A stretch of DNA of 64,000 bases from Clostridiales bacterium (GTDB lineage Bacteria; Bacillota; Clostridia; Oscillospirales; Oscillospiraceae), in assembly GCA_029265405.1 (NCBI GenBank), contig JAJUJI010000012.1, positions 34,526 to 98,525 of the forward strand, read 5' to 3'. Positions 1-8,082 of this stretch are shown here, one piece after another. The notes beneath the pieces are model-generated. The model was given only the letters and a program-made list of their open reading frames with translations. It had not been told where the DNA came from and searched no databases. The position numbers and the translations under genes are program-made. Within the stretch, counting starts at the first letter, position 1. Every line of letters starts with the position of its first letter.

Positions 1-1
1 G

Positions 2-910
2 CTTGAGGCCGTAGGCCATACCCCCATGATACGCCTTCAAAGGCTGCCGGACCCCGACGGGGCCGAGGTGCTCGTCAAATACGAGGGCCTCAATGTGGGC
101 GGCTCCATAAAGACCCGCACGGCATACAACATGATATTGGCCGGAGAAAGGGACGGAACCATAACTCCGGACTCGATAATAGTGGAGCCCACAAGCGGGA
201 ACCAGGGCATAGGCCTGGCGCTTGTGGGCGCGGTAAGGGGATACAGGACCATCATAATTATGCCCGATTCGGTCAGCAGCGAGAGGAAGCTCCTTGTCGA
301 GCACTACGGCGCCGAGGTGATGCTGATTCACGACGAGGGCAATATAGGCGACTGCATACAGCGCTGCCTGGACGCCGCCCTCCGCATGGCCGAGGAAAAC
401 CCGAAGGTGGTCATACCCCAGCAGTTTAAAAACCCCAACAATCCCCTGGTCCACAAGCACCATACGGCGCTGGAGATACTCGAGCAGGTGGCCGGGCCCA
501 TACACGGCTTCTGCTCGGGCGTCGGCACCGGAGGCACGCTGTCGGGCATAGGCGAGACGCTCAAGGCTCTGAACCCGGACATACTCATTTGGGCGGTGGA
601 GCCCCAAAACGCCGCCATACTTGCCGGCGGCACCATAGGCACGCACCTCCAAATGGGCATAGGCGACGGCCTGATACCCGAGAACCTGAACGTGAACATT
701 TATGACGACGTCTACATAGTGTCGGACGAGGAGGCCATAAAAACGGCTAAGGCCCTTGCCAAATACGAGGGCCTCATGTGCGGCATATCCAGCGGCACCA
801 ACGTGGCCGCCGCCTTGCAGCTTGCCAAAAAGCTCGGGAAGGGCAAGACCGTCGTCACCATACTGCCCGACACGGCGGAAAGGTACTTCAGCACGCCCCT
901 GTTTGGATGA
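2..910 (+). CDS. cysK: PLP-dependent cysteine synthase family protein, 5' end outside window
   Basis: O-acetylserine sulfhydrylase-family enzyme, expected to make cysteine from O-acetylserine and sulfide in the cytosol. The frame is open to the left edge: the codons before the first ATG (26) read LEAVGHTP, the usual lead-in to the family's N-terminus, so the gene starts outside the window and the ATG at 26 is internal. The PLP lysine lies in GGSIKTRTA (most CysK have SVKDR), followed by the substrate loop PTSGNQG (usually SGNTG) and the phosphate-binding GVGTGGTLSG. The C-terminal DTAERYFSTPLF is typical of CysK. Its stop overlaps the convergent murC stop by 23 bp. The two loop variants leave room for a related PLP lyase or synthase rather than classic CysK. 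Confidence 0.85.
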   Translation, partial: LEAVGHTPMIRLQRLPDPDGAEVLVKYEGLNVGGSIKTRTAYNMILAGERDGTITPDSIIVEPTSGNQGIGLALVGAVRGYRTIIIMPDSVSSERKLLVEHYGAEVMLIHDEGNIGDCIQRCLDAALRMAEENPKVVIPQQFKNPNNPLVHKHHTALEILEQVAGPIHGFCSGVGTGGTLSGIGETLKALNPDILIWAVEPQNAAILAGGTIGTHLQMGIGDGLIPENLNVNIYDDVYIVSDEEAIKTAKALAKYEGLMCGISSGTNVAAALQLAKKLGKGKTVVTILPDTAERYFSTPLFG

Positions 911-2267
911 TCTTTTCTCCCACCTTGTATATGTCGCCCGCCCCCACGGTGATAATCATATCGCCCGGGCGGGCTTCCTTTTCCAGCATAGCCGCCAGCC
1001 CGTCAAAATCGGGGCAGTAAACGGCACCCTCTATCCTGTCGGCCAGCTCTTTTGAGGATATCCCGACGGTGTTTTTTTCCCTGGCGGCGTAAATCTCCGC
1101 CAGATATACCTTGTCCGGCAGCCTCAGCTCGCTTATGAAGTCCTCCAGCAGGGCCTTTGTCCGCGAGTAGGTATGCGGCTGGAAAACGCAGATGATGCGG
1201 GCGTAGCCCATGCCCGCCGCGGTCTGGAGCAGGGCGCGGAGCTCCCTCGGATGGTGCGCGTAGTCGTCGTAGACGTCGGCGCCGTTGCAGCGGCCCTTGT
1301 ATTCCAGCCTTCTTCCGGCCCCCCCGAAGGACTCGAGGCCGGCCCGGATATGCTCCGGCCCTACGCCCAGCTCGAGTGCGGCCGCCGCCGCCGCCAGGGC
1401 GTTGTATATGTTGTGCCTTCCCCCTATCCTCAGCTCCGCATGCGTCAGGAAAGCCCCCCTATGCAGCATGTCGCAGGAGGCCGTCCTGCCGAGGTCTACA
1501 TTTACGGCCCTAATATCGGCCTTCCCGGAAAGCCCGAAGGTAACAACCCTTTTTGCCGTCCCCTCGAGGGCGGCCATGGTGTTCTCGTCGTCAAGGTTCG
1601 CCACGACGCAGCCGGCATCCGGCACAAGCTCGGCGAATCTCCTGAACGAGCTTTTTATCTCGTCTATCCCGGTGAAAAAGTCCAGATGGTCCGCGTCCAC
1701 GTTGAGTATCACCGCCACGGTCGGGGAAAAGCTGAGGAAGGAATTGCAGTATTCGCAGGCCTCCAGCACTATGTCCTCCCCCTCCCCGGTACGGCAGCCG
1801 GAGCCGATGAGCGGCAGGTAGCCGCCAATCATGACCGTGGGGTCGCGCCCGGCGGCCATGAGGATATGCGTAACCATGGAGGTGGTCGTCGTCTTTCCGT
1901 GGGTGCCCGCCACGCACACGGCGTTTTTATATTTCATCATGATGGCGCCCCAGGCCTGGGTGCGCTCGAAAACGGGAACGCCAAGCTCCCTTGCCGCCAT
2001 GACCTCGGGGTTAGAGTCCTTCGCGGCGGCGGTGCGCACCACAAAGTCCGCGCCTTTCACGTTCTCCGCCGAGTGCCCCAGATAAACCGGTATACCCTTA
2101 TCCCTAAGGCGGTCCACCGCGGCGCTCTCCCGCTCGTCCGAACCCCTTATTTCAATGCCCGCGGCCTTTAGCGTTTCGGCCAGGGCCGACATGGAGACCC
2201 CTCCGATGCCCACCAGATGCCCCTTCATGCCCGGCTTCATATAGTTGAAGAAATCCGATACAGTCAT
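888..2267 (-). CDS. murC: UDP-N-acetylmuramate--L-alanine ligase
   Basis: Adds L-alanine to UDP-MurNAc, the first amino-acid addition of peptidoglycan precursor synthesis, in the cytosol with ATP. The protein has 459 residues, normal for MurC. The N-terminal Rossmann part carries HLVGIGGVSMSALAE, the MurC-specific GxGGxxMS signature. The central ATP site is GTHGKTTTTSM, and the C-terminal ligase domain has YDDYAHHPRE, the Mur ligase D-YAHHP motif. The start follows AGAGGAAGC. It is transcribed away from the folate operon, with a recognisable promoter at 2310-2338. Its 3' end overlaps the cysteine synthase gene tail to tail. Confidence 0.96.
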   Translation of the reverse strand: MTVSDFFNYMKPGMKGHLVGIGGVSMSALAETLKAAGIEIRGSDERESAAVDRLRDKGIPVYLGHSAENVKGADFVVRTAAAKDSNPEVMAARELGVPVFERTQAWGAIMMKYKNAVCVAGTHGKTTTTSMVTHILMAAGRDPTVMIGGYLPLIGSGCRTGEGEDIVLEACEYCNSFLSFSPTVAVILNVDADHLDFFTGIDEIKSSFRRFAELVPDAGCVVANLDDENTMAALEGTAKRVVTFGLSGKADIRAVNVDLGRTASCDMLHRGAFLTHAELRIGGRHNIYNALAAAAAALELGVGPEHIRAGLESFGGAGRRLEYKGRCNGADVYDDYAHHPRELRALLQTAAGMGYARIICVFQPHTYSRTKALLEDFISELRLPDKVYLAEIYAAREKNTVGISSKELADRIEGAVYCPDFDGLAAMLEKEARPGDMIITVGAGDIYKVGEKIIQTGAC

Positions 2268-2309
2268 ATTAGCTTCCTCTTATTTTTATCAAAAATACAG
2301 CCTCAATGA

Positions 2310-2338
2310 AGTATATTCCACTTCTCCCGCCATTACAA
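2310..2338 (-). promoter_or_regulatory. Probable murC promoter
   Basis: Read on the minus strand: TTGTAA (2338-2333), 17 bp, then TATACT (2315-2310), about 43 bp upstream of the murC ATG. The spacing is ideal for a sigma-70/SigA promoter. It diverges from the folate-operon promoter. Confidence 0.6.
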
Positions 2339-2368
2339 TAAGCGGGCCGATTTTCCTTCTGCTTATTG
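2336..2368. promoter_or_regulatory. Inverted repeat between divergent murC and folC promoters
   Basis: CAATAAGC (2336-2343) and GCTTATTG (2361-2368) form a perfect 8-bp inverted repeat with a 17-bp spacer. It touches the -35 hexamers of both divergent promoters. It could be an operator for one protein acting on both genes; a chance palindrome is not excluded. Confidence 0.35.
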
Positions 2369-2393
2369 ACAAAGCATGAAACCGTGGTACAAT
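2366..2393 (+). promoter_or_regulatory. Promoter of the folC-folT-folC operon
   Basis: Consensus TTGACA (2366-2371), 16-bp spacer, TACAAT (2388-2393). Transcription would begin near 2400, just before the riboswitch aptamer and about 330 nt upstream of the folC start, leaving a long regulated leader. Confidence 0.75.
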
Positions 2394-2415
2394 TCTCGCA
2401 GACAATAAAATTCAT

Positions 2416-2521
2416 GTCAGAGTAGGAACACGCGCATCAAGTGCCGGAGGATGGGAAGTCGCCTCCGGACGAAAAATCCGAAATATGCTCGGGTTTGTGT
2501 TGCGTTTCCGCGTCCGCTGGC
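2416..2521 (+). promoter_or_regulatory. Tetrahydrofolate (THF/folT) riboswitch
   Basis: The leader carries the conserved blocks of the THF riboswitch in order: AGAGTAG (2419-2425), CGCGCATCAAGTG, the GATGGGAAGTCGCC hairpin arm, ACGAAAAATCC, and the closing GCGTCCGCT (2510-2518). The ends pair as P1 (GTCAG 2416-2420 with CTGGC 2517-2521), and CCGGAGG/CCTCCGG forms the P3 hairpin. Known members of this RNA class sit upstream of folate transport and folate polyglutamylation genes in Clostridia, which is exactly the context here (folC, folT, folC). A terminator follows at 2560-2596, so ligand binding probably favours termination. Identification is by eye from the consensus, not from a covariance search. 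Confidence 0.85.
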
Positions 2522-2559
2522 ACAATATCAGGATTTGGCGCCCATAAAGGGCAATATTA

Positions 2560-2596
2560 CCCTCTTTTTGTGTTGGCAAAAGAGGGCGTTTTTATT
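2560..2596 (+). terminator. Intrinsic terminator in the folC leader (riboswitch expression platform)
   Basis: CCCTCTTTT (2560-2568) pairs with AAAAGAGGG (2578-2586), a perfect 9-bp stem with a 9-nt loop, followed by a T-rich tail (CGTTTTTATTT). It lies about 40 nt after the aptamer and 136 nt before the folC ATG. A second, imperfect long hairpin (about 2660-2721) sits directly before the ribosome site. Confidence 0.8.
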
Positions 2597-2731
2597 TCAC
2601 GAAAATTGCCTGAAAAAGGCAAAAATTTATATCCGGCGGGCCGCTCGCCTAAAAGCGGCAGCCGCGGAGCGAGCCGAGGGTCTGCCCTCCGGGCGTCCCT
2701 CCTCGTTGGCTCTGCGGCGCAGGGAGCTAAT

Positions 2732-4024
2732 ATGTTCACCTATCAGGAAGCGCTCGATTACATCCTCGGCACACCCAACCCCGGCTCCGTATACGAGAGG
2801 AACGTGATAAACACCCTGCTGAAGGAGCTTGGAGAGCCGCAAAAGGGCATGAAGTACGTCCATATAGCGGGCACCAACGGGAAGGGCTCCACCTCGGCCT
2901 TCATGGCCTCTATACTGCGCTGCGCCGGCTACCGGACGGGCCTGTATACCTCGCCCTATATACAGCGCTTCAACGAGCGCATACAGGTAAACGGCGTGGA
3001 GATACCCGACGAGGCCGTGGCGGAAATCACCACCGAAATAGCGGCGGCAGCCGAGCGCGTGCAGGCCCAGGGATATCGCCGGCCCACAATATTCGAGCTG
3101 ATAACCGCCCTTGGCTTTGTCTGGTTCAGCCGCAGCAGGTGCGACATAGTTGTTCTTGAGGTGGGCATGGGCGGCAGGCTGGACGCGACAAACGCGATAG
3201 ACGAGGCAGAGGTTTCCATAATCACAAACATAGGCTTCGACCATATGGAGTTTTTGGGCAATACCCTGCCTCTGATAGCGCGCGAAAAAGCCGGCATAAT
3301 AAAGCGGGGCGGCACGGTTGTGCTGTACGGCCAGAGCGAGGAGGTGGAAGCCGTTTTCAGGGCCGTCTGCGAGGAGAAAAACGCGGTCCTGCTGCGCTCC
3401 GACAGCTCCCTGGCGGTAATAAGGGAGTATGGGCTGGACGGCACTACGTTTGATTTCGGCTCACACAAGGGCCTTAAGATATCGCTGCTTGGCCGCTACC
3501 AGGCGCGCAACGCCTGCACCGCCGTCACGGCCGCCGAGGCTCTGCGGGGAAAGGGCTGGGCTGTCACCGAAAAGGCCCTGCGGGAGGGCCTTGAAAAGGC
3601 GCACTGGCCCGGAAGGCTTGAGCTGCTGCGGCGCGACCCCGTCGTCATAGTCGACGGGGCCCACAATCCGCAGGGCGCGGAGGCGCTGATGGAGGCAATG
3701 GGCCTGCTGTTTCCGGGCAAAAAGCTCAACATCGTAGTCGGCGTTCTGGCCGACAAGGACTACGCCTCCAGCATAGACATAGCCGCGCCCTTTGCGAAAA
3801 AGTTCTACGCCGTGACGCCTCCCAGCTACCGCGCCCTGGCCTCGGAGCGCCTTGCCGACGAAATACAACGCCATGGCGGCGTGCCCGTAAAGTCCTTCGG
3901 GAGCATACCCGCCGCTCTTCAAGCCGCGCTGAACGAGTCTGAAAGCGACGACGTTGTCTGCATCTTCGGCTCCCTTTACCAGGTGGGCGAGGTGCGCTCG
4001 TATTTCGGGAGGAGCTCGTTTTGA
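2732..4024 (+). CDS. folC: Bifunctional folylpolyglutamate/dihydrofolate synthase (copy 1)
   Basis: Adds glutamate to dihydropteroate or folates using ATP; cytosolic. The frame is open from 2441, but the start is ATG 2732 because AGGGAG precedes it and the family homology begins there; the upstream part is riboswitch leader. The protein has 430 residues, the usual FolC length. The P-loop GTNGKGS is at residues 47-53, then VLEVGMGGRLDATN, the carbamylated-lysine region REKAGIIKRG, and the C-terminal DGAHNPQG. It overlaps folT by the TTGA junction (4021-4024), so the two are translationally coupled. Of the two FolC copies in this operon this one keeps the canonical motifs and is the better candidate for essential FolC. 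Confidence 0.93.
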   Translation: MFTYQEALDYILGTPNPGSVYERNVINTLLKELGEPQKGMKYVHIAGTNGKGSTSAFMASILRCAGYRTGLYTSPYIQRFNERIQVNGVEIPDEAVAEITTEIAAAAERVQAQGYRRPTIFELITALGFVWFSRSRCDIVVLEVGMGGRLDATNAIDEAEVSIITNIGFDHMEFLGNTLPLIAREKAGIIKRGGTVVLYGQSEEVEAVFRAVCEEKNAVLLRSDSSLAVIREYGLDGTTFDFGSHKGLKISLLGRYQARNACTAVTAAEALRGKGWAVTEKALREGLEKAHWPGRLELLRRDPVVIVDGAHNPQGAEALMEAMGLLFPGKKLNIVVGVLADKDYASSIDIAAPFAKKFYAVTPPSYRALASERLADEIQRHGGVPVKSFGSIPAALQAALNESESDDVVCIFGSLYQVGEVRSYFGRSSF

Positions 4025-4575
4025 AGGGCAAGACAACTTTTATTGAGGATATTAAAGTATTCGGCAAAGCCCGCGCGCTGACCCTTTCCGCCATGCTTGC
4101 GGCGATGAGCGTCGTCATCGGCATCGTCTGCAAAAATTTTCTCACCTATATCTACTACAGGATAACCTTTGAAAACCTTCCGGTCATTTTTGCCGGCATC
4201 CTGTTCGGGCCCTTTGTCGGCGCCGTTGTCGGGGTATGCGCGGACGCGGTAAGCTGCCTGGCCTCCTCGAATCCGAGCATCAACCCTGTCATATCGCTGG
4301 GGGCGCTTCTGGTCGGCTTTACCTCTGGTCTTGTTTCCCACCACATTAGCTTCAAAAGCGAAACCGCGAGGCTCGTTGCCTCCGTGGCCATGGCGCACCT
4401 TATAGGGCAGGTCATAGTAAAGTCAATAGGCAAAATGCTCTGGTACGGCATGCCCTGGTGGGGCGCCTTCATAGGGCTTGGCATCTCCGCTTTTGTGGGA
4501 ACTCTAGAATTTTTTGCCATAAGGCTGCTTCTGGACAATCCCGGTATAAAAAAAGAGCTTGACAAATTTATCTGA
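4021..4575 (+). CDS. folT: Folate ECF transporter S component
   Basis: Substrate-binding membrane subunit of an energy-coupling-factor transporter, predicted to capture folate and work with EcfA-EcfA'-EcfT encoded elsewhere. The protein has 184 residues with about six hydrophobic segments and the S-component opening ALTLSAMLAAMSVVIG near residue 20. The start is TTG 4021, overlapping the folC stop and preceded by GGGAGGAG. The THF riboswitch upstream and folC genes on both sides support folate as the substrate. The sequence matches FolT better than generic QueT or PanT types by overall pattern and context; the ligand is inferred, not proven. Confidence 0.85.
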   Translation: MKGKTTFIEDIKVFGKARALTLSAMLAAMSVVIGIVCKNFLTYIYYRITFENLPVIFAGILFGPFVGAVVGVCADAVSCLASSNPSINPVISLGALLVGFTSGLVSHHISFKSETARLVASVAMAHLIGQVIVKSIGKMLWYGMPWWGAFIGLGISAFVGTLEFFAIRLLLDNPGIKKELDKFI

Positions 4576-4611
4576 GCCGCCCCGATCGGCGGCCCATGGA
4601 GAATATGAGAA

Positions 4612-5919
4612 ATGAGCAATGAATACGTCCCCGCTTTTTTGCGCGACCCGAGGTGGAAGGGGAGCAAGCCCGGCCTTGAGAGGATAGGCGCGCTGCTTGG
4701 CTCTCTGGGAAACCCGGAAAAAGATATGAAATTTGTGCACGTGGTCGGCACCAACGGAAAAGGCTCCACCTGCGCCTGCATATCCTCATGCCTGACAAAG
4801 GCCGGTTACCGAACCGGCCTGTACATCTCGCCTTACGTCCTCGGCTTCAACGAGCAGATGCAGGTGGACGGGCGTCACATTTCAGACTCCGAGCTTGACG
4901 AGCTGGCAGAAGCGGTAAAGCCCCATGCCGAGGCTATGCCCGACCCGCCGACGGAGTTCGAGCTTACCACGGCGATGGCCCTGCTGCATTTCAGGCGCAA
5001 GGGCTGCGACATAGCGGTGCTGGAGGCCGGCATGGGCGGGGCCGAGGACGCCACCAACATAATAGGCGCGCCCGAGGTGGCCGTAGTTTGCGCCATAAGC
5101 TACGACCACTGCCAGTGGCTGGGCGGCACACTCGCCGAAATCGCCGAAGCGAAGTCCGGAGTAATTAAGAGGGGCTGCGACGCGGCCGTATACGGCAGCG
5201 GCCCGGAGGCCGACGAGGTTGTGGCAAAAAAATGCGCCGAAGCCGGAGCCCGCATCCGCAAGCCCGACTTCAGCCTTCTCAATATCAAGGAAACCGGCCT
5301 TGAGGGCTGCGTATTCGACTACGGCGGCATGAAGGACCTAAGGCTGCCGCTCGCCGGAAGCTACCAGCCCAAAAACGCGGCGCTGGCCATAACCGCGCTA
5401 GGCCTGCTGCGGGACAGGGGCTGGAATATAACGGATGAAAACATAGCCGACGGGCTGGCTTCAGTCCGCTGGCCGGGCAGGTATGAGGTTATTAGCAAAA
5501 AGCCCGTCGTAATACTGGACGGCTCGCACAATCCCCACGGCATGGAAGCTACGGCCGAGAGCCTGAAAAAGCACTTCGGGGACAAAAAGCTGATATTTGT
5601 CATCGGAGTGATGGCGGACAAGGACGTGGGCGGCATGCTGAAGTCCATCCTGCCCCTGGCCGAGAGGTTTTTTGCCGTCGAGCCTCCGAACACCCGCGCG
5701 ATGAAGGCCGAAAGGCTTGCCGAGCTCATTTCGTCTGCCGGCGGGAACAGGATACCCGCGCATGCCTGCGCCACCGTCAGCGAGGGCGTCGAGGCTGCGC
5801 TTAACGCCGCCGGCCCGGAGGGCGCGGTGGTCGCCATAGGCTCCCTTTACTTTTCCGCCGAGATAAGAAGCGCCGTCGAAGAGGCCGCTGCGCGCCGGGC
5901 TTTGCCGAGCGCGAACTGA
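4612..5919 (+). CDS. folC: Folylpolyglutamate synthase family protein (copy 2, divergent)
   Basis: Second Mur ligase-fold FolC paralog (435 residues) in the same operon, 36 bp after folT; start ATG 4612 follows GGAGAAT. The P-loop GTNGKGS is at residues 46-52. The glycine-rich region reads AGMGGAEDATN instead of the usual GGRLDATN, the metal loop is EAKSGVIKRG, and the C-terminal motif is DGSHNPHG. These changes suggest a specialised substrate, for example extending polyglutamate on imported folate, or a related acid-amino acid ligase. All ATP-binding motifs are kept, so it is probably active. It ends 7 bp from the convergent gene at 5927. Confidence 0.85.
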   Translation: MSNEYVPAFLRDPRWKGSKPGLERIGALLGSLGNPEKDMKFVHVVGTNGKGSTCACISSCLTKAGYRTGLYISPYVLGFNEQMQVDGRHISDSELDELAEAVKPHAEAMPDPPTEFELTTAMALLHFRRKGCDIAVLEAGMGGAEDATNIIGAPEVAVVCAISYDHCQWLGGTLAEIAEAKSGVIKRGCDAAVYGSGPEADEVVAKKCAEAGARIRKPDFSLLNIKETGLEGCVFDYGGMKDLRLPLAGSYQPKNAALAITALGLLRDRGWNITDENIADGLASVRWPGRYEVISKKPVVILDGSHNPHGMEATAESLKKHFGDKKLIFVIGVMADKDVGGMLKSILPLAERFFAVEPPNTRAMKAERLAELISSAGGNRIPAHACATVSEGVEAALNAAGPEGAVVAIGSLYFSAEIRSAVEEAAARRALPSAN

Positions 5920-5926
5920 AGGCCCT

Positions 5927-6328
5927 TTACCGCCCGACCGGCGGCTGCCTGAAGAATCTTTCTTTTACTCGCTCGCACAGCCGCACGACCGGAATGCAAA
6001 GCAAAAACCACTGGGCGAAAAACAGCGGGCAAATCTGGCCCATAAGGTTGAAGCGGTGATGGGAGTAGCTCCATACGTTCCAGCCCAGCAGGATGTTTAC
6101 TATCCCGCCGGCCACGAACTCTACGGCGCTGATTATGAACGCTCCCATCACCCATTTTTGCCATCGCCTGGCCTTTATTTTATTGCTGGCCAGATAGATG
6201 AGCAGCAGGGCAAGCCCTCCGGCAAGCGTCATTGTCCAGTGGGTATGCCCGCGGTATATTATCTCAAGCAGGCCGTAGCCCGCTCCTCCCCCGACGAATA
6301 CGGAGAGGTATTCCGCCGTTTTCTTCAT
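5927..6328 (-). CDS. Small membrane protein, CmpB-like putative ABC-transporter type IV family
   Basis: A 133-residue integral membrane protein with about four hydrophobic helices. The patterns GYGLLEIIYRGHTHWTM, a conserved glutamate in the middle helix (SAVEFVAGG) and WSYSHHRFNLMGQICP resemble the family annotated as putative ABC-transporter type IV (CmpB). That name is historical; the true function is unknown. It is alone on the minus strand, convergent with folC. Family assignment is from memory of the pattern. Confidence 0.65.
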   Translation of the reverse strand: MKKTAEYLSVFVGGGAGYGLLEIIYRGHTHWTMTLAGGLALLLIYLASNKIKARRWQKWVMGAFIISAVEFVAGGIVNILLGWNVWSYSHHRFNLMGQICPLFFAQWFLLCIPVVRLCERVKERFFRQPPVGR

Positions 6329-6444
6329 AGCCTTAGTATAGGCCGGCTTTATTTTTTTATGCGCTTATGCGGAATTTTTGTCAATATTAGGGAAAGCGCC
6401 GCTCCCCTCCTGCTTCCGAGGAACTCGAGCGGTTATTGAGATTG

Positions 6445-6483
6445 AAAAAACGAACGGGCAAGCCGGCTAAGCTCTTGCTTGCC
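6445..6483 (-). terminator. Terminator of the TraB/GumN lipoprotein gene
   Basis: On the minus strand GGCAAGC (6483-6477) pairs with GCTTGCC (6463-6457), followed by CGTTCG and a run of six T (6450-6445). It lies just after the stop of the gene at 6497. Confidence 0.7.
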
Positions 6484-6496
6484 TGACGCATCGGGC

Positions 6497-7909
6497 TCAA
6501 TAATAAACCCGCTCCACATTATATCCGTCGGCGGCAAGGCCGGATATTATCCCATCCTCACCCAGCAGGTGGGCGATGCCGACGAGGAAAAATACCTTCT
6601 TGTCCCCGGCCAGATATTCCTCGGCCTTTGCCAGCATGGTTTTGTTGCGCTGCGTCAACACTATGTCGTTGAATTGCCTGTCCATTTCTATCAGCCTCGT
6701 CTTTTCCTCCTCCGTATATCCGGCAAGGACAGGGTCGTCGGGATCGTAGTCGTCGTAAAGCAGCCCGGAAAGCGCCGCCTCGTCGCCGCTGAAATAGGCC
6801 GAGTACAGGTCTTTGGCCAGGCTGCTCCCTTCCTTATATTTGTCGATGGATGCCGAGATGTACAGATCCCAGAGCTCGTCAGGAGCTTTTTTCAGCATGT
6901 CGAGCTGGAACTGCTGGCTTTCCATGGAAAGCACCTCCTTGCCTGTGGCGTGGGCAAGGCTGGCAAAGTACATGTCCACCCCGTAGGCCGTATCAAGCCC
7001 CAGCAGCTTGTAGACCGCCTGGTCTATAATGCTGCTCCACCCCGAAGCCTGCAAATAATCGTACATGGAATTGTACAAACCCTGCTCCGTCAGAAACGCC
7101 ACGGCCTTATCATAGGTTTCGCGGCTGATATGGTCGGTAATCTTCGTGCCGTCCTGATACATCAGCTCCATTTGAGCCTGCATGTAGAGATTGAAGTCCA
7201 GGGCAGCGTCCACGATGTCATACTCAAGCGCCAGCGCGTCGCAGCTGTCGAAGGCGTCCGTTACCGTCCTCGGCAGCCCGTAAAGGGAAGCGTCCGCCGC
7301 GTGCATGGAGCCCATGAGATACATGGCCGCCCCGCCCTCAGGCGGCGTGACCTTCCAAAGCATAGGCCTGGCGGAGCTTTCCGTTTCATAGGTGAGCTTG
7401 CTCAGGGGCGAATAATAGTTCATCAGGAGCGATACGAGCTGCTCTCCCTCTCCGAAAAGCGCCGTCACGGCGACTCCGTTTTTTTCAAACTCGCAAAAAA
7501 CGGTGGAGTATGAATAGACGCTGTAGGGCCTTGTATATGCCCGCGCCTCGTCGAGCCTTACAAAGGCGCCGCAATTTTCAATTGTGGATTCCCACATCTG
7601 CCCGAGAGTTTGGGCGTCTATCTGCGCGGCCAGCATGGGGCCGAACTTATCTGCGCAGCCCTCGTAATCGCCGCCGACAAGCATCATCGCAAAGTCGCTG
7701 GCCGCTTTTATGTAGTCCGGAGCCTGTTCCTCGGCTTCCGAGTCCGGCCCGGAGGAAGCGGAAGGCTCGCCCGCGTCCGACGGCAGCTCCGTGCCCGCTG
7801 ACGAAACGCCCGCGGAATCGGCCTTAGCCTCGACGGGCTCGGCATTCCGGCAGGCGGGCAAAATAAAAATCAGCGCTAGACAAAGTAAGGCGCTTATTAT
7901 TCTTTTCAT
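6497..7909 (-). CDS. TraB/GumN family lipoprotein with N-terminal DUF3887-like domain
   Basis: Predicted exported lipoprotein: the signal sequence MKRIISALLCLALIFILPAC ends in a lipobox (LPAC), with the lipidated cysteine at residue 20. After a Ser/Glu-rich linker, residues about 65-165 resemble DUF3887 domains (ASDFAMMLVGGDYEGC). From about 180 on is a TraB/GumN domain with the opening LMGSMHAADASLYGLP and the C-terminal FFLVGIAHLLGEDGI, carrying the two conserved G-H signatures. TraB-fold proteins are thought to be metal-dependent hydrolases or peptide-cleaving enzymes; the substrate here is unknown. Total 470 residues. It has its own strong promoter at 7955-7983. Confidence 0.85.
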   Translation of the reverse strand: MKRIISALLCLALIFILPACRNAEPVEAKADSAGVSSAGTELPSDAGEPSASSGPDSEAEEQAPDYIKAASDFAMMLVGGDYEGCADKFGPMLAAQIDAQTLGQMWESTIENCGAFVRLDEARAYTRPYSVYSYSTVFCEFEKNGVAVTALFGEGEQLVSLLMNYYSPLSKLTYETESSARPMLWKVTPPEGGAAMYLMGSMHAADASLYGLPRTVTDAFDSCDALALEYDIVDAALDFNLYMQAQMELMYQDGTKITDHISRETYDKAVAFLTEQGLYNSMYDYLQASGWSSIIDQAVYKLLGLDTAYGVDMYFASLAHATGKEVLSMESQQFQLDMLKKAPDELWDLYISASIDKYKEGSSLAKDLYSAYFSGDEAALSGLLYDDYDPDDPVLAGYTEEEKTRLIEMDRQFNDIVLTQRNKTMLAKAEEYLAGDKKVFFLVGIAHLLGEDGIISGLAADGYNVERVYY

Positions 7910-7954
7910 GGATCTCCCTCGATTTTTACCAAAATTAGCGCAACGATTTCAAAA

Positions 7955-7983
7955 ATGCTAGCACTTATTTGCTCTTTTGTCAA
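7955..7983 (-). promoter_or_regulatory. Promoter of the TraB/GumN lipoprotein gene
   Basis: On the minus strand TTGACA (7983-7978), 17-bp spacer, TAGCAT (7960-7955), about 45 bp before the ATG at 7909. Near-consensus SigA promoter. Confidence 0.7.
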
Positions 7984-8009
7984 TAAAAACCAAACTAAGG
8001 CCGCAAACA

Positions 8010-8049
8010 GCGCCCGCCTGAAAACGCCAAAGCGTTTTCAGGCGGGCGC
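8010..8049. terminator. Long perfect hairpin, probable terminator of the Cys-rich gene pair
   Basis: GCGCCCGCCTGAAAACGC (8010-8027) and its exact reverse complement (8032-8049) with a CAAA loop give an 18-bp stem. It sits directly after the minus-strand gene at 8083-8385. No strong T tract follows on either strand, so it may be a factor-assisted terminator or mRNA end-stabiliser. Confidence 0.55.
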
Positions 8050-8082
8050 GGGTCCGCTTAAGGGGTTTTGAACAACTATATG

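Noticed and set aside
1173..2171. Long plus-strand frame (332 codons) opposite murC
   Set aside because: Antisense shadow of murC; its Arg/Gly/Pro-rich translation matches no protein and it has no ribosome site.
6479..7513. 344-codon plus-strand frame opposite the TraB/GumN gene
   Set aside because: Shadow frame of a well-supported lipoprotein gene with its own promoter and terminator.
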